Below, piece after piece: positions 26,284 to 35,031 of a DNA stretch of 64,000 nt (position 1 is the stretch's first letter; each line of letters begins with the position of its first letter). Both the position numbers and the translations under genes were made by a program. Source of the DNA: an uncultured Candidatus Binatia bacterium (GTDB lineage Bacteria; Desulfobacterota; Binatia; Bin18); assembly GCA_958296235.1 (NCBI GenBank), contig OY282457.1, forward strand, positions 248,001 to 312,000. The letters run 5' to 3'. Under the pieces are notes generated by a model. That model was not told the origin of the DNA. It searched no databases and was given only the letters and a program-made list of their open reading frames with translations.

Positions 26284-26769
26284 ATGGGAGTGGTGCTGGA
26301 GGTCGAAGTCCCACAAAGAGCGTTTAATCGCCGTATCCAACCGTTTGCTATTGCCCTTGCCGAAGTCTCCTGGCGCGTAAAGATGTTTACGCACGAAGGA
26401 GTTGTTCTGGCGGCCCTCTATCTTGAAGAGCCCGACCTCATTCTCGCCCTGGCGCTGTGGCCGAATGCCGACTCCGCGCGGCGTCTGTTTAAGGGACGTT
26501 TTGAAATCTGTTTGTGCTCGGCCGCAGACCCGGTGGGACGGGTGCGTCTTGCCGTACAGATTGATCCTGCCATGGTCGAGGAACTCTTTGTCGCCGCTGA
26601 GCTGATTAACGCCAAGCCGTCAAAGGCGAGTGCGAAGCGGGCCGAAAAATATTTTACCGAGTTCCTGGCATTGGGCTTCCCAGACTCTCAAGTCGTCTGG
26701 GCCCGGTCGTGTCGATGGCAGGATGCGCCCGAGTACCTGGAGGCGACGACGCCTATCCGGGTAGGCTAA
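26284..26769 (+). CDS. hypothetical protein
   Basis: 161 residues beginning MGVVLEVEVPQRAFNRRIQP. Soluble, no recognised motif; RWQDAPEYLEATTPIRV closes it. GGAGGAGGAATCC precedes the ATG, which sets the start. A TATATT-like box lies around 26178 in the upstream 224-bp gap. Monocistronic between acyl-CoA dehydrogenase and DAHP synthase. Not recognised. Confidence 0.75.
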   Translation: MGVVLEVEVPQRAFNRRIQPFAIALAEVSWRVKMFTHEGVVLAALYLEEPDLILALALWPNADSARRLFKGRFEICLCSAADPVGRVRLAVQIDPAMVEELFVAAELINAKPSKASAKRAEKYFTEFLALGFPDSQVVWARSCRWQDAPEYLEATTPIRVG

Positions 26770-26895
26770 AGACCTGTCCTGAGCGGACTTCGACCTCGCC
26801 CCTCTGGGGCTACGCTCAGCACGAACGGCGGCAAAGGGCCGGGCTCGCATTCGGAGAAAAGACGTGGTATGCCGTGAGCTTCACTCATCTCCCGG

Positions 26896-28035
26896 GTGAC
26901 TGAAGTTCAGATGCCACTATACGGAAAGGCCGGCAATGCGCCCGCTTTTCCACTGGAAAACTACATGCCTGAGCGAATCGAAAATTCCCATCTCACTGAG
27001 ATGACCCCCTTAGTATCCCCTCGGGCAATCAAAGCCAAACTTCCGCTGACCGAAGGCGCGGCTGGCCTGATCATGCAAACGCGCCACGCTATCTGTGATA
27101 TCCTGCACGGTCGGGACCGCGACCGTCTGCTCGTCGTCACTGGCCCATGCTCCATCCATGATCCCCAAGCGGCCTATGAATACGCCGAGTGTCTCAAACC
27201 GGTGATTGACGCAACACGTGATCAGCTCGTTGTGGTGATGCGAACCTATTTTGAAAAGCCGCGAACAACGATAGGCTGGAAGGGTCTGATCAACGATCCG
27301 CATCTTGACGGGTCGTGCGATATTCCGACTGGCCTGGAACTGGCCCGCGAGATTTTACTCCGCATTAACCATATGGGCGTGCCCTGTGCGAGTGAAATGT
27401 TAGACCCGGTGACACCGCAGTATGTGGCCGACCTGCTCAGTTGGGCGGCCATAGGAGCGCGGACAACCGAGAGCCAAACGCATAGAGAAATGGCAAGCGG
27501 GCTCTCTATGCCGATCGGTTTCAAGAATACAACCGGTGGGGAGGTGTCCGGGGCGATCAACGCTATGATTTCAGCCGGTCACCCGCATAGTTTCCTGGGC
27601 ATTAACGCCGACGGCATGACCTCGGTCATCAAGACCTTGGGGAATCCCGACCGTCATATTATTTTACGGGGTGGGGGAGGGCGACCCAATTACCGCCAGG
27701 AGGATATTGCGCAGGTGACGGAAATGGTTGCCAAAGAAGGGATCGCCCGCCCGATTATGGTGGACTGCTCCCACGGCAATTCAAACAAGGACTATACCCG
27801 TCAGGCCGCGATCTGTCGTGACGTGTTGCGTCTGCGCCAAGAGCAGGAGTACGATGTCATGGGTATTCTCCTGGAGAGCAATTTGAAACCGGGGAATCAG
27901 TCTTGGAAAGAAGACTCCACGCTCGAATATGGAGTGTCGATTACCGATGCCTGTATCGGCTGGGAAGAGTCTCGCGACTTACTGTATGAAATGGCTGAAG
28001 TGGTCCAGTCCAACCCGTGCGCCATTCCCACCTGA
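26896..28035 (+). CDS. aroG: 3-deoxy-7-phosphoheptulonate synthase, class I
   Basis: 379 residues. First step of the shikimate pathway: phosphoenolpyruvate plus erythrose 4-phosphate to DAHP. Landmarks VTGPCSIHDPQAAYEYA, RTYFEKPRTTIGWKGL, IGARTTESQTHREMASGLS and DCSHGNSNKD (metal His) are those of AroF/G/H-type enzymes. Which isozyme is not decided, so the symbol is by closest type. The start could be GTG 26896 or ATG 26911; neither has a strong ribosome site. Confidence 0.95.
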   Translation: MTEVQMPLYGKAGNAPAFPLENYMPERIENSHLTEMTPLVSPRAIKAKLPLTEGAAGLIMQTRHAICDILHGRDRDRLLVVTGPCSIHDPQAAYEYAECLKPVIDATRDQLVVVMRTYFEKPRTTIGWKGLINDPHLDGSCDIPTGLELAREILLRINHMGVPCASEMLDPVTPQYVADLLSWAAIGARTTESQTHREMASGLSMPIGFKNTTGGEVSGAINAMISAGHPHSFLGINADGMTSVIKTLGNPDRHIILRGGGGRPNYRQEDIAQVTEMVAKEGIARPIMVDCSHGNSNKDYTRQAAICRDVLRLRQEQEYDVMGILLESNLKPGNQSWKEDSTLEYGVSITDACIGWEESRDLLYEMAEVVQSNPCAIPT

Positions 28036-28378
28036 TGAACGGCACCCGGGGTCCGTCGGAAGACCGCTCCTCCGCGTCTTCTGTCTGTACAGCCTGCTGG
28101 CCGTCGTTGCCGGAGGTACTGCCTCGTGTACCTATGCCGAACGCAAGTGGAATCAGAAAATTGCCGAGTTCAATAGGGGCATTGATCAACAAATGGCCCA
28201 AGCCGAAGGGAAGGCTGGCCGCTGCCAGGCCCGAGGCGGCGTCCTCTACAATGAGCAATGCTATATGCCCGATAGGAACCCGGCCGTTCGGGATGAACAG
28301 ACCTGCCGTCTGCACGGCGGCCTGTTCATCAATCAGGAATGCCTGACCGACCAGCGCCGGAAGGCCTCCTTTCAATAG
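27986..28378 (+). CDS. small lipoprotein
   Basis: About 130 residues if started at the ATG at 27986; this overlaps the DAHP synthase gene by 50 bp, so the start is uncertain. A hydrophobic stretch VFCLYSLLAVVAGGTASC ends in a lipobox Cys, followed by YAERKWNQKIAEFN and two CxxxxGGxxxNxxC modules (CQARGGVLYNEQC and CRLHGGLFINQEC), suggesting disulphide-bonded repeats. Outer- or inner-membrane lipoprotein of unknown role. Confidence 0.65.
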   Translation: MKWLKWSSPTRAPFPPDERHPGSVGRPLLRVFCLYSLLAVVAGGTASCTYAERKWNQKIAEFNRGIDQQMAQAEGKAGRCQARGGVLYNEQCYMPDRNPAVRDEQTCRLHGGLFINQECLTDQRRKASFQ

Positions 28379-28437
28379 CAGCCGGCAGCGGATGACTGGG
28401 GTAGCGGTCAACTCATATCTCAAAAGAGGAGGAAGTC

Positions 28438-28917
28438 ATGGACGAAGCTGAGGGAAAAACAGCACTGGTTCGCGGAAGCTGTTTTTGTGGCAGCGTCCGG
28501 TTCGAGTTTGCCCTACCGACGCTCTTCTGTGCTCACTGTCACTGCTCGATGTGTCGGCGCACGCATGGGGCCGGCTATGTGACCTGGATCGGGGTGCCCA
28601 CACCAAAATTCAGTCTGACTGCGGGGCAGGAGCAGCTTGCCGTTTTCGTCTCTTCGGAGCATGGCAAACGGTCGTTCTGCCATACCTGCGGCAGTTCGCT
28701 GTTCTGTCAGTCGAGCCGACATCCAGAGGTCATGGATATTGTCCTGGCGAATCTGCACGATGGCATCGACCGCGAACCGCAGGCCCACTACTATTTTTCT
28801 GATCGCGCGGCCTGGGTTGCCATAGGAGATGCCTTGCCCCGCTTTGGCGGACAAACCGGGACTGAACCCCTGGCAGGAGAGTCTGCCAGCCATATGACAA
28901 CGGAGAAACACGCATGA
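28438..28917 (+). CDS. GFA/CENP-V family zinc protein
   Basis: 159 residues. Zinc ligands: CFCGSVRFEF, CAHCHCSMCRRTHGAG and FCHTCGSSLFC, the GFA signature (glutathione-dependent formaldehyde-activating enzyme family). AGAGGAGGAAGTC precedes the ATG. Its stop overlaps the enoyl-CoA hydratase start (ATGA), indicating one operon. Likely a thiol-adduct or dehalogenation-type reaction; the family name overstates what is known. Confidence 0.92.
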   Translation: MDEAEGKTALVRGSCFCGSVRFEFALPTLFCAHCHCSMCRRTHGAGYVTWIGVPTPKFSLTAGQEQLAVFVSSEHGKRSFCHTCGSSLFCQSSRHPEVMDIVLANLHDGIDREPQAHYYFSDRAAWVAIGDALPRFGGQTGTEPLAGESASHMTTEKHA

Positions 28918-29750
28918 GTTACGAGCAGATTTTATACGAGGCCCAAGACGGTATTGCGACGCTTACACTGAATCGGCCGGACAAGCTCAACGCCTGGACA
29001 AACGTGCTGGAGCAGGAAGTCCGCCACGCCCTGACCGCGGCGACCGCGGATGCAGCCATCCGGGTGATTATTCTCACCGGGGCCGGACGTGGATTCTGTG
29101 CCGGAGCGGATATGGCCTTGCTGAACGCGGTCCGAGAGCGGTCCGAAACCGCCGCGGCGACCGCAAGCCCGGTGGCCTTTCCCGGACCGGTCCCGGGCGG
29201 ACTCGACCTGCCCCAGGCATTCTCCTATCGATATGCGTATTTCCCCACCGTACCGAAGCCCATTATTGCCGCCATCAACGGTCCGGTCGCCGGCCTGGGG
29301 CTGATCCTCTCCCTGTACGCCGATCTCCGCTTCGCGTCAGATACGGCGGTCTTCACCACTGCCTTCTCGCGTCGCGGACTCATTGCCGAACACGGGGTTG
29401 ACTGGATTCTGCCACGGGTTGTCGGTCTGCCGAATGCCCTCGACCTGATGCTCTCGGCCCGAAAAATAACCGCCCAGGAAGCCCTCCAGATGGGCCTGGT
29501 GAACCGCCTCTACCCGGCGGACTCTTTTATGTCGGAAGTCCGGGCCTATGCGCTCGAACTGGCACGCATGGTTTCGCCCCGTTCCATGCGGGTCATGAAA
29601 TCCCAGCTCTTTCGGGCTCAGGACGTTGATTTTGCAACCTCACTACAGGCCGGTCTGACCGAGATGAGCGCGAGTTTCAGCAGCGAAGATTTTAAGGAAG
29701 GGGTGGCGCATTTTGTGGAAAAACGGCCACCTGAGTTTTCCGGCAAATAG
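28914..29750 (+). CDS. enoyl-CoA hydratase/isomerase
   Basis: 278-residue crotonase-fold protein. Oxyanion-hole strands TGAGRGFCAGADMALL and AINGPVAGLGLILSLYADLR are both present; FSRRGLIAEHGVDWILPR is the segment carrying the catalytic acid (Glu in AEHG). Translationally coupled to the GFA gene. Hydrates or isomerises an enoyl-CoA; substrate open. Confidence 0.93.
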   Translation: MSYEQILYEAQDGIATLTLNRPDKLNAWTNVLEQEVRHALTAATADAAIRVIILTGAGRGFCAGADMALLNAVRERSETAAATASPVAFPGPVPGGLDLPQAFSYRYAYFPTVPKPIIAAINGPVAGLGLILSLYADLRFASDTAVFTTAFSRRGLIAEHGVDWILPRVVGLPNALDLMLSARKITAQEALQMGLVNRLYPADSFMSEVRAYALELARMVSPRSMRVMKSQLFRAQDVDFATSLQAGLTEMSASFSSEDFKEGVAHFVEKRPPEFSGK

Positions 29751-29786
29751 GGCGCTCATAGAGTGCGGAGGCCCACGGAGGACACG

Positions 29787-30647
29787 ATGAGAGTCGGGAC
29801 GATCAAACAGGTCTGGCGCTATCCCTTCAAGAGCATGCTGGGCGAGTTGCTGGAGCAGGCCGAGGTGAACCCCCAGGGTGTCGTGGGCGACCGGGGCTGG
29901 GCGGTGCGGGATGAGGTCCGAGGGGGAATTGGCAGCGCCAAAAAAATCCCGACTTTGATGCACTGTCAGGCCCGCTATCCAGACGGTCCTACGAAAGAGC
30001 AGATCGGACCGGCTGAAATTACCGTCCCGGATGGAACGACCTTCTTGTCCAACGACCCGAACGCCGCGGCCCAGCTCAGTCAAGCCCTGGGCCATCGGGT
30101 TTCCATCTGGCCGATTCAGCCGGCTGAAAACCTTGAGCACTATCGACGCGGAAAGCCGACGCACACCAATCCGGCAGAAGAGTTAAGAAGCCTCCTCGGT
30201 TTGGAGCCAGACGAACCCCTGCCGGACTTATCTATCTTTCCCAAAGAGATTCTGCAATACGCCTCGCCGCCGGGCACCTATTTCGATGCCTTCCCGCTGC
30301 TGCTGGTGACTGAGGCCTCGTTGCAGCGTTTGCAATCGCTGAGTCCGACTTCGCAGATTGACGCCCGGCGCTTTCGTCCGAATTTTTTGGTTGAGACGGA
30401 AGAGGCGACCGGTTTTGTTGAGGCCACGTGGCCGGGCAAACAACTCCGCATCGGGAATATGACCCTCGACGTGACAATGAACTGTCTGCGCTGCGTTATG
30501 ACAACGCTCGGCTGCGCAAACCTGCCCAAAGACCCGAAGATCATGCGCACCCTGGTGCGTGAGGCCAACCAGAATTTTGGGGTCTATGCTACCGTGAAAA
30601 CCCCCGGGCAGGTCGCGGTTGGCGACCCGGTCGAGATTGTAACTTAG
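29787..30647 (+). CDS. MOSC domain-containing protein
   Basis: 286 residues. An N-terminal beta-barrel part (VWRYPFKSMLGELLEQAEVN, then GDRGWAVRD) and a C-terminal MOSC domain with RRFRPNFLVE and the NCLRCVMTT Cys, which in this family contacts the molybdenum cofactor. Similar layout to mARC/YcbX-type molybdenum proteins, but no ferredoxin domain is attached. The ATG at 29787 follows GGAGGACACG. Possibly reduces N-hydroxylated compounds. Confidence 0.88.
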   Translation: MRVGTIKQVWRYPFKSMLGELLEQAEVNPQGVVGDRGWAVRDEVRGGIGSAKKIPTLMHCQARYPDGPTKEQIGPAEITVPDGTTFLSNDPNAAAQLSQALGHRVSIWPIQPAENLEHYRRGKPTHTNPAEELRSLLGLEPDEPLPDLSIFPKEILQYASPPGTYFDAFPLLLVTEASLQRLQSLSPTSQIDARRFRPNFLVETEEATGFVEATWPGKQLRIGNMTLDVTMNCLRCVMTTLGCANLPKDPKIMRTLVREANQNFGVYATVKTPGQVAVGDPVEIVT

Positions 30648-30690
30648 CCCTATCGCCGGAATAGCCGCCGCTTGTCCCCTCTGGGGACGT

Positions 30691-30870
30691 GTGATGCACA
30701 TTGTATCGCAAGCGGCCCGTCGGCCCCCTCACCCGGCCCTTCGACAGGCTCAGGGCCACCCTCTCCCTCCAGGGGAGAGGGAAAGAAAAGAGCCTCTCTC
30801 CCGCTGGGAGAGGGGGTGGGGTGAGGGCGAAACAGCGCCCTGGGCCGCTGAACAACTTAATTTGCATCAC
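30691..30870. repeat. GTGATGCA-ended repeat element, copy B
   Basis: Inverted ends GACGTGTGATGCA...TGCATCACACGTC with further arm similarity, same family as 18387-18602. The interior contains CCCTCTCCCTCCAGGGGAGA-type hairpins and differs from copy A. Fills the 30648-30932 gap; no gene seen there. Confidence 0.6.
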
Positions 30871-30932
30871 ACGTCTGGGGAGGGGGTAGCCGAAGGCCGG
30901 TGTGGGTTCAGGCTCCCTGGGCGCGCCCTGCC

Positions 30933-32009
30933 TTAATAATGCTTCATCACTTTGTCCGTAAAATCGGTCAGCACTTTGCGGGCGCTGGCCATCGGGGGGA
31001 GCAGGCTGACTTCTTTGAGGCCGTTTTTCTCCGCGGCGCGCAGCTTGTCAATGACCTCGTCCGGCGTGCCCACGATGCACGAACCCTCAATGGCTTTAGG
31101 CGTGATAAAGCGCCGCTCCTCGGGCATCAGAAACGTGCAGTGGCCATTGTGAATCTGGAGATAGCGTTTCTCCGCCGGAGTCTCCATTTTTTTCACATAG
31201 GCGCAGTATTCGTCCCAGATATCGTGGACGGACGGCGGAATCATCTCTTCCTTGCCGGTGAACTCGTAGATTTCATAGGCAAAATGCAGGACCGCGGACA
31301 CCCATGAGCCGCATTCGTCTATGACGCGCTCCGAGGTCAGGTCCTCACCCGGCTCCAGCACAACAACAGAGGTGAGCGAGACCGTATGATAGTCGCTCAG
31401 GTCCCGGTCAGCCCTGGCGGCCCCCTGACCCACATAGTCCATATTCAGATTCAGAACAGCCTCTTGCTCGTTCAGCACCGAGATCAGACCATCCCCAAAT
31501 TCTCCCGCGGCCTTGAGGGCGAGCGGTCCATTGGCGGCCACAATAATCGGAATGGGATGCTCCAGGTCGATGAACTTCAGGTCCTGGTGCAAAAACCGAA
31601 TGGTCCGCGTTGTGTCATGAAAAGTATACTCAACTTCTTCCCCCTGCAGGAGCGTCCGGACGACGCGCAGGTATTCGCGGAAGTCTCGGATTTTCATGGG
31701 ATTCATGCCCATGACGCGCATAGCGGTATGGCCTGTCCCGATACCGAGAAAGGCGCGGCCCGGCGCAATCCGATTGATCGAAGCGATCGAGTGGGCAGTG
31801 ACCGGAGCGATCCGGGTACCGGGAATGGCGACGCCGGTGCCGAGTTTTATCCGTGAGGTGTTGTGCGCTGCCAGCGCCAGCGTGGCGTAGCAGTCCGACC
31901 AGATCATCTGGGAATCCGGCACCCAAGCCCGGTCATAGCCCAGGTCTTCCGCAAATTTAATGAGCTGCCAGTCTCCGATATTGGTTGCCACCGTGACACT
32001 GAATTCCAT
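30933..32009 (-). CDS. LLM-class (F420-type) oxidoreductase
   Basis: 358 residues, starting MEFSVTVATNIGDWQLIKFA after GAGGAGGAATCC. Landmarks: LGYDRAWVPDSQMIW, RIKLGTGVAIPGTRIAPVTA, GRAFLGIGTGHTAMRVMG. The GTGVxxPxTRxxPVTA and GxGTGHTAMR patterns resemble F420-dependent members (methylene-tetrahydromethanopterin reductase-like). Divergent from the FAD oxidase at 32200; the 190-bp gap between them holds their promoters, with a TTGACA at about 32104 facing the plus strand. Substrate unknown. Confidence 0.9.
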   Translation of the reverse strand: MEFSVTVATNIGDWQLIKFAEDLGYDRAWVPDSQMIWSDCYATLALAAHNTSRIKLGTGVAIPGTRIAPVTAHSIASINRIAPGRAFLGIGTGHTAMRVMGMNPMKIRDFREYLRVVRTLLQGEEVEYTFHDTTRTIRFLHQDLKFIDLEHPIPIIVAANGPLALKAAGEFGDGLISVLNEQEAVLNLNMDYVGQGAARADRDLSDYHTVSLTSVVVLEPGEDLTSERVIDECGSWVSAVLHFAYEIYEFTGKEEMIPPSVHDIWDEYCAYVKKMETPAEKRYLQIHNGHCTFLMPEERRFITPKAIEGSCIVGTPDEVIDKLRAAEKNGLKEVSLLPPMASARKVLTDFTDKVMKHY

Positions 32010-32199
32010 GGATTCCTCCTCACCGTGCGAGATTCTCTTGGGGACCACCGGAGGCATACCACACCAGGGTGTCTTGCGCCATGTCCGAAGTCGGGCAAAA
32101 CAATTGACAAAGGGTAGGACTGAATGAGACAACCGCCTACAGGGCTGACCGGAGGAGAGCGGTGACGAGAGACGCTGGGCAGGCGAAGGGAGGCGTCAA

Positions 32200-33345
32200 A
32201 TGGAAACGTGCGATTTTCTCATTATCGGAGCCGGCATAGCTGGAGCGTCGGTTGCCTTTGAGCTGGCCACTCATGGTCGGGTCATTGTCCTTGAACGCGA
32301 AGCCGTGCCCGGTCATCATTCAACCGGCCGGTCAGCCGCCGTCTTAACCGAGAATTACGGCAACTCCATTATTCGCCGCCTCACCCTGGCGACCCGTCCC
32401 TTTTTGGAACATCCGCCAGACGGGTTTACCGACTACCCGCTGACCACCCCGCGCCAGATGCTGTGGATCGCGCGCGCAGACCAAAAGGCTGGGCTGGAGG
32501 CAACGCTCGGTGAGGCGCGGCGGCTGGTGCCCACTATTCGTGCGGTTGAGCCCACACAGGCATACGCTCTCTGTTCTGCCTTACGGGCTGGCTATGTCGC
32601 CTACGCAATTTTGGAGCCCCACGCTTTGGATCTCGATGTGCATGCGATCCATCAGGGTTTCTTGCGGGGATTGAGAAACCGGGGCGGAACGATAGTCACA
32701 CAGGCCGAAGTGGTCCGGTTTCGGCAGACGGACGCGAGCTGGGAAGTCCATACGCCTCAGCAGCAATACGCGGCTGCGATCGTTGTGAATGCGGCTGGCG
32801 CGTGGTGTGATGTCATTGGTCGGCTGGCAGGGGCGCGGCCAGTCGGCTTGGCGCCGAAACGCCGCACGGCCTTTACCTGTAATGGCCCTGCCGGGATAGC
32901 GCCGCAAGAGCTCGCGGCCTGGCCGGTTATCATAGATAGTGATGAAGAGTTCTACTTCAAGCCTGAGTCCGGAGGGATTCTTGCCTCTCCCGCGGATGAA
33001 ACCCCGATGGAACCGTGCGACGTGTTTCCGGACGACTACGATGTGGCGCTTGCCATAGACCGTATTCAAAAAGCCACGACGTTGTCCATTGCCCATATTA
33101 ACCGCAAATGGGCTGGATTGCGCAGCTTTGTCCGGGATAAAACACCGGTCGTGGGCATGGATAGCGAACGCGCCGGACTGTTCTGGTTAGCCGGGCAGGG
33201 CGGCTATGGCATCCAGACCTCGGCTGCGATGGGCCGCACCGCGGCAAGCCTGATAGTGAATCAGTGTTTACCCCAAGACTTAACCGATATGGGGCTCTCG
33301 CCTGAGGATCTGGCGCCGATTCGGGTCCAAGCGGAAAGCGACTGA
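32200..33345 (+). CDS. FAD-dependent D-amino acid oxidase-like (DAO) enzyme
   Basis: 381 residues. N-terminal dinucleotide site DFLIIGAGIAGASVAFELA, then GHHSTGRSAAVLTENYG near the flavin, and a C-terminal GLFWLAGQGGYGIQTSAAMG loop, all typical of glycine/D-amino acid oxidase-type proteins. Cytosolic. Followed 9 bp later by a substrate-binding protein, so the pair may take up and oxidise an amine or amino acid. Confidence 0.92.
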   Translation: METCDFLIIGAGIAGASVAFELATHGRVIVLEREAVPGHHSTGRSAAVLTENYGNSIIRRLTLATRPFLEHPPDGFTDYPLTTPRQMLWIARADQKAGLEATLGEARRLVPTIRAVEPTQAYALCSALRAGYVAYAILEPHALDLDVHAIHQGFLRGLRNRGGTIVTQAEVVRFRQTDASWEVHTPQQQYAAAIVVNAAGAWCDVIGRLAGARPVGLAPKRRTAFTCNGPAGIAPQELAAWPVIIDSDEEFYFKPESGGILASPADETPMEPCDVFPDDYDVALAIDRIQKATTLSIAHINRKWAGLRSFVRDKTPVVGMDSERAGLFWLAGQGGYGIQTSAAMGRTAASLIVNQCLPQDLTDMGLSPEDLAPIRVQAESD

Positions 33346-33354
33346 GGAGGGCAG

Positions 33355-34554
33355 GTGCGGAAGAAGGACAACCGAATACAGAGACGTGCCGCGCTGAAAT
33401 GGATTGCCGCTTCAGGCGCCGCAGCGCTCCTGGGACGCCCTACATCCGTATTGCCGGTCTTTGCCAGGGAACAGACCGTCCATATTGGAGCCTTAATCCC
33501 CCTGACCGGAGACGGCGATGCGTATGCCCGGCAAATGCGGCTTGGTATTGACACCGCGGTCGCTGAGATCAATGGAACCGGCGGGGTCCTGGGCCGGAAG
33601 ATAGCAGTCGAATACCGCGACTCGGAAACAACTCCGGCAGTCCTGCCCGAGCGCTGTCGGGAGCTGATTGACGCATGGGGGGTAATTGCCCTTATCGGAC
33701 CCTGGGCCGCGGCCGGTCGGAAGTATGCGGCCCGTTTTCTTGCCGAGCGCAACATTCCCCTGGTGAATGCGAGCAATCACGCCGGCGGCTTTTGTTCGCC
33801 CGTTCTGTTTTCTCTGGGCCCGACCACGAGTCAGGATGGCCATGCCCTCGTCCGCTACCTGGATGAAGAAGAACAGATCAAAAATTATTTCATGCTGGGC
33901 TCGTATCCCAGTTGGCAAAACACGATGTTCCGCCAACTGCGCTTCCCCATGTATCAACACGGCCTCCACGTCCACGGTCAGGCCCTGACCGCAACCGGTG
34001 AGCGGCAGTTCCGGCCCATCATCCGCTGGATTCAGGAGACGAATACGGCCTCGGTGTTGTTTTGCGTGATGCGGAAACACGGTCAAGAATTCCTCCATCA
34101 GGCCCGTGAGCTCGGTCTGCTGAACAAGCTCACCGTCGGTTGGATTGGGTTTAACGACACTCTGGTTGACGGGCTCACGCCTGAAGAGCTGAAACAGATT
34201 GTCACCACAAGTCCGTTTGTCGCGAGTGACCCTGAAGACGGCGTGCCCGATTTCGTTTCGCGAGTCCGTTCCCAGCACGGCGGACCTCTACCCGTTGGCT
34301 ACCATGCCCTGACGCACTATAACGCCGTGAAGGCGCTCAAAGCGGCCTGGGAAAAAAGCGGAGAGGTCAGTGCCGAAGCGGCCCTGACGGGACTGCGTGG
34401 GCTGAGATTCGAGTCGCCGACAGGTCAGGTCAGCATAGACCCGGAGAGCCAGCATGCGACCATGCCTATCGTGGTTGCCCGAGGCAGCAAGCAGGGGCTA
34501 CAGGTCGTCAAAAGACTCGGGCCGATTGACCCCGACCCGGGTTGCGTCATCTGA
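33355..34554 (+). CDS. periplasmic ABC substrate-binding protein, branched-chain amino acid type
   Basis: 399 residues with a twin-arginine-like signal: RRAALKWIAASGAAALLGRP before a mature part that opens VHIGALIPLTGDGDAYA. Type-1 periplasmic fold with DTAVAEINGTGGVLGRKI, the hallmark of Leu/Ile/Val-type binding proteins. GTG start after GAGGGCAG. No permease or ATPase genes are adjacent, so it is an orphan receptor or works with a transporter elsewhere. Linked to the oxidase just upstream. Confidence 0.9.
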   Translation: MRKKDNRIQRRAALKWIAASGAAALLGRPTSVLPVFAREQTVHIGALIPLTGDGDAYARQMRLGIDTAVAEINGTGGVLGRKIAVEYRDSETTPAVLPERCRELIDAWGVIALIGPWAAAGRKYAARFLAERNIPLVNASNHAGGFCSPVLFSLGPTTSQDGHALVRYLDEEEQIKNYFMLGSYPSWQNTMFRQLRFPMYQHGLHVHGQALTATGERQFRPIIRWIQETNTASVLFCVMRKHGQEFLHQARELGLLNKLTVGWIGFNDTLVDGLTPEELKQIVTTSPFVASDPEDGVPDFVSRVRSQHGGPLPVGYHALTHYNAVKALKAAWEKSGEVSAEAALTGLRGLRFESPTGQVSIDPESQHATMPIVVARGSKQGLQVVKRLGPIDPDPGCVI

Positions 34555-34568
34555 ATGCGGAGGAATGT

Positions 34569-35009
34569 ATGCCTGACTCAGAACTGATGGCTCCGAGAAG
34601 ATTCCTGCGTCGCTATGGCTGGCTGATTGCGTTTGGACTCCTGGGCGCGTGCGCTCCGCGATCGCACGGCGACCTTGCGGCGCTGCGGCGGGCTGAAATC
34701 CCGAGCGGCATATCGGACGCGCGTGGTCGAGCCGTCTCAGACCGCGCGCTACGAGCCTATAAAACCTCTCAAGTCCGCACAATCGAAAGGCAGCATACAA
34801 CGGCTGACCACGCCCTGTCGCAACTGCCGGGGGTCGTGGCGGTTCGACCCGGCTATGGGGTCATGTACGTCTATACCAGTCGTCCTGCGGAACTGCCGGC
34901 GGAATTTGAAGGGACTCCTATCAGGGCCTTACCGCCGGAATTTGTGAATGGCATCTCCGAAGATTGGGTGACGCCGGACCAGCTTCCGCGGCCCGGTCAG
35001 GGCAATTAA
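34569..35009 (+). CDS. putative lipoprotein
   Basis: 146 residues. The N-terminus FLRRYGWLIAFGLLGAC ends in a lipobox Cys, so a lipoprotein. The remainder contains LPGVVAVRPGYGVMYVYTS and PPEFVNGISEDWV; no family recognised. GGAGGA precedes the ATG, 14 bp after the binding-protein stop, so co-transcribed with it. Confidence 0.75.
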   Translation: MPDSELMAPRRFLRRYGWLIAFGLLGACAPRSHGDLAALRRAEIPSGISDARGRAVSDRALRAYKTSQVRTIERQHTTADHALSQLPGVVAVRPGYGVMYVYTSRPAELPAEFEGTPIRALPPEFVNGISEDWVTPDQLPRPGQGN

Positions 35010-35031
35010 CAGCAGCAAAAGGAGAAAATCT

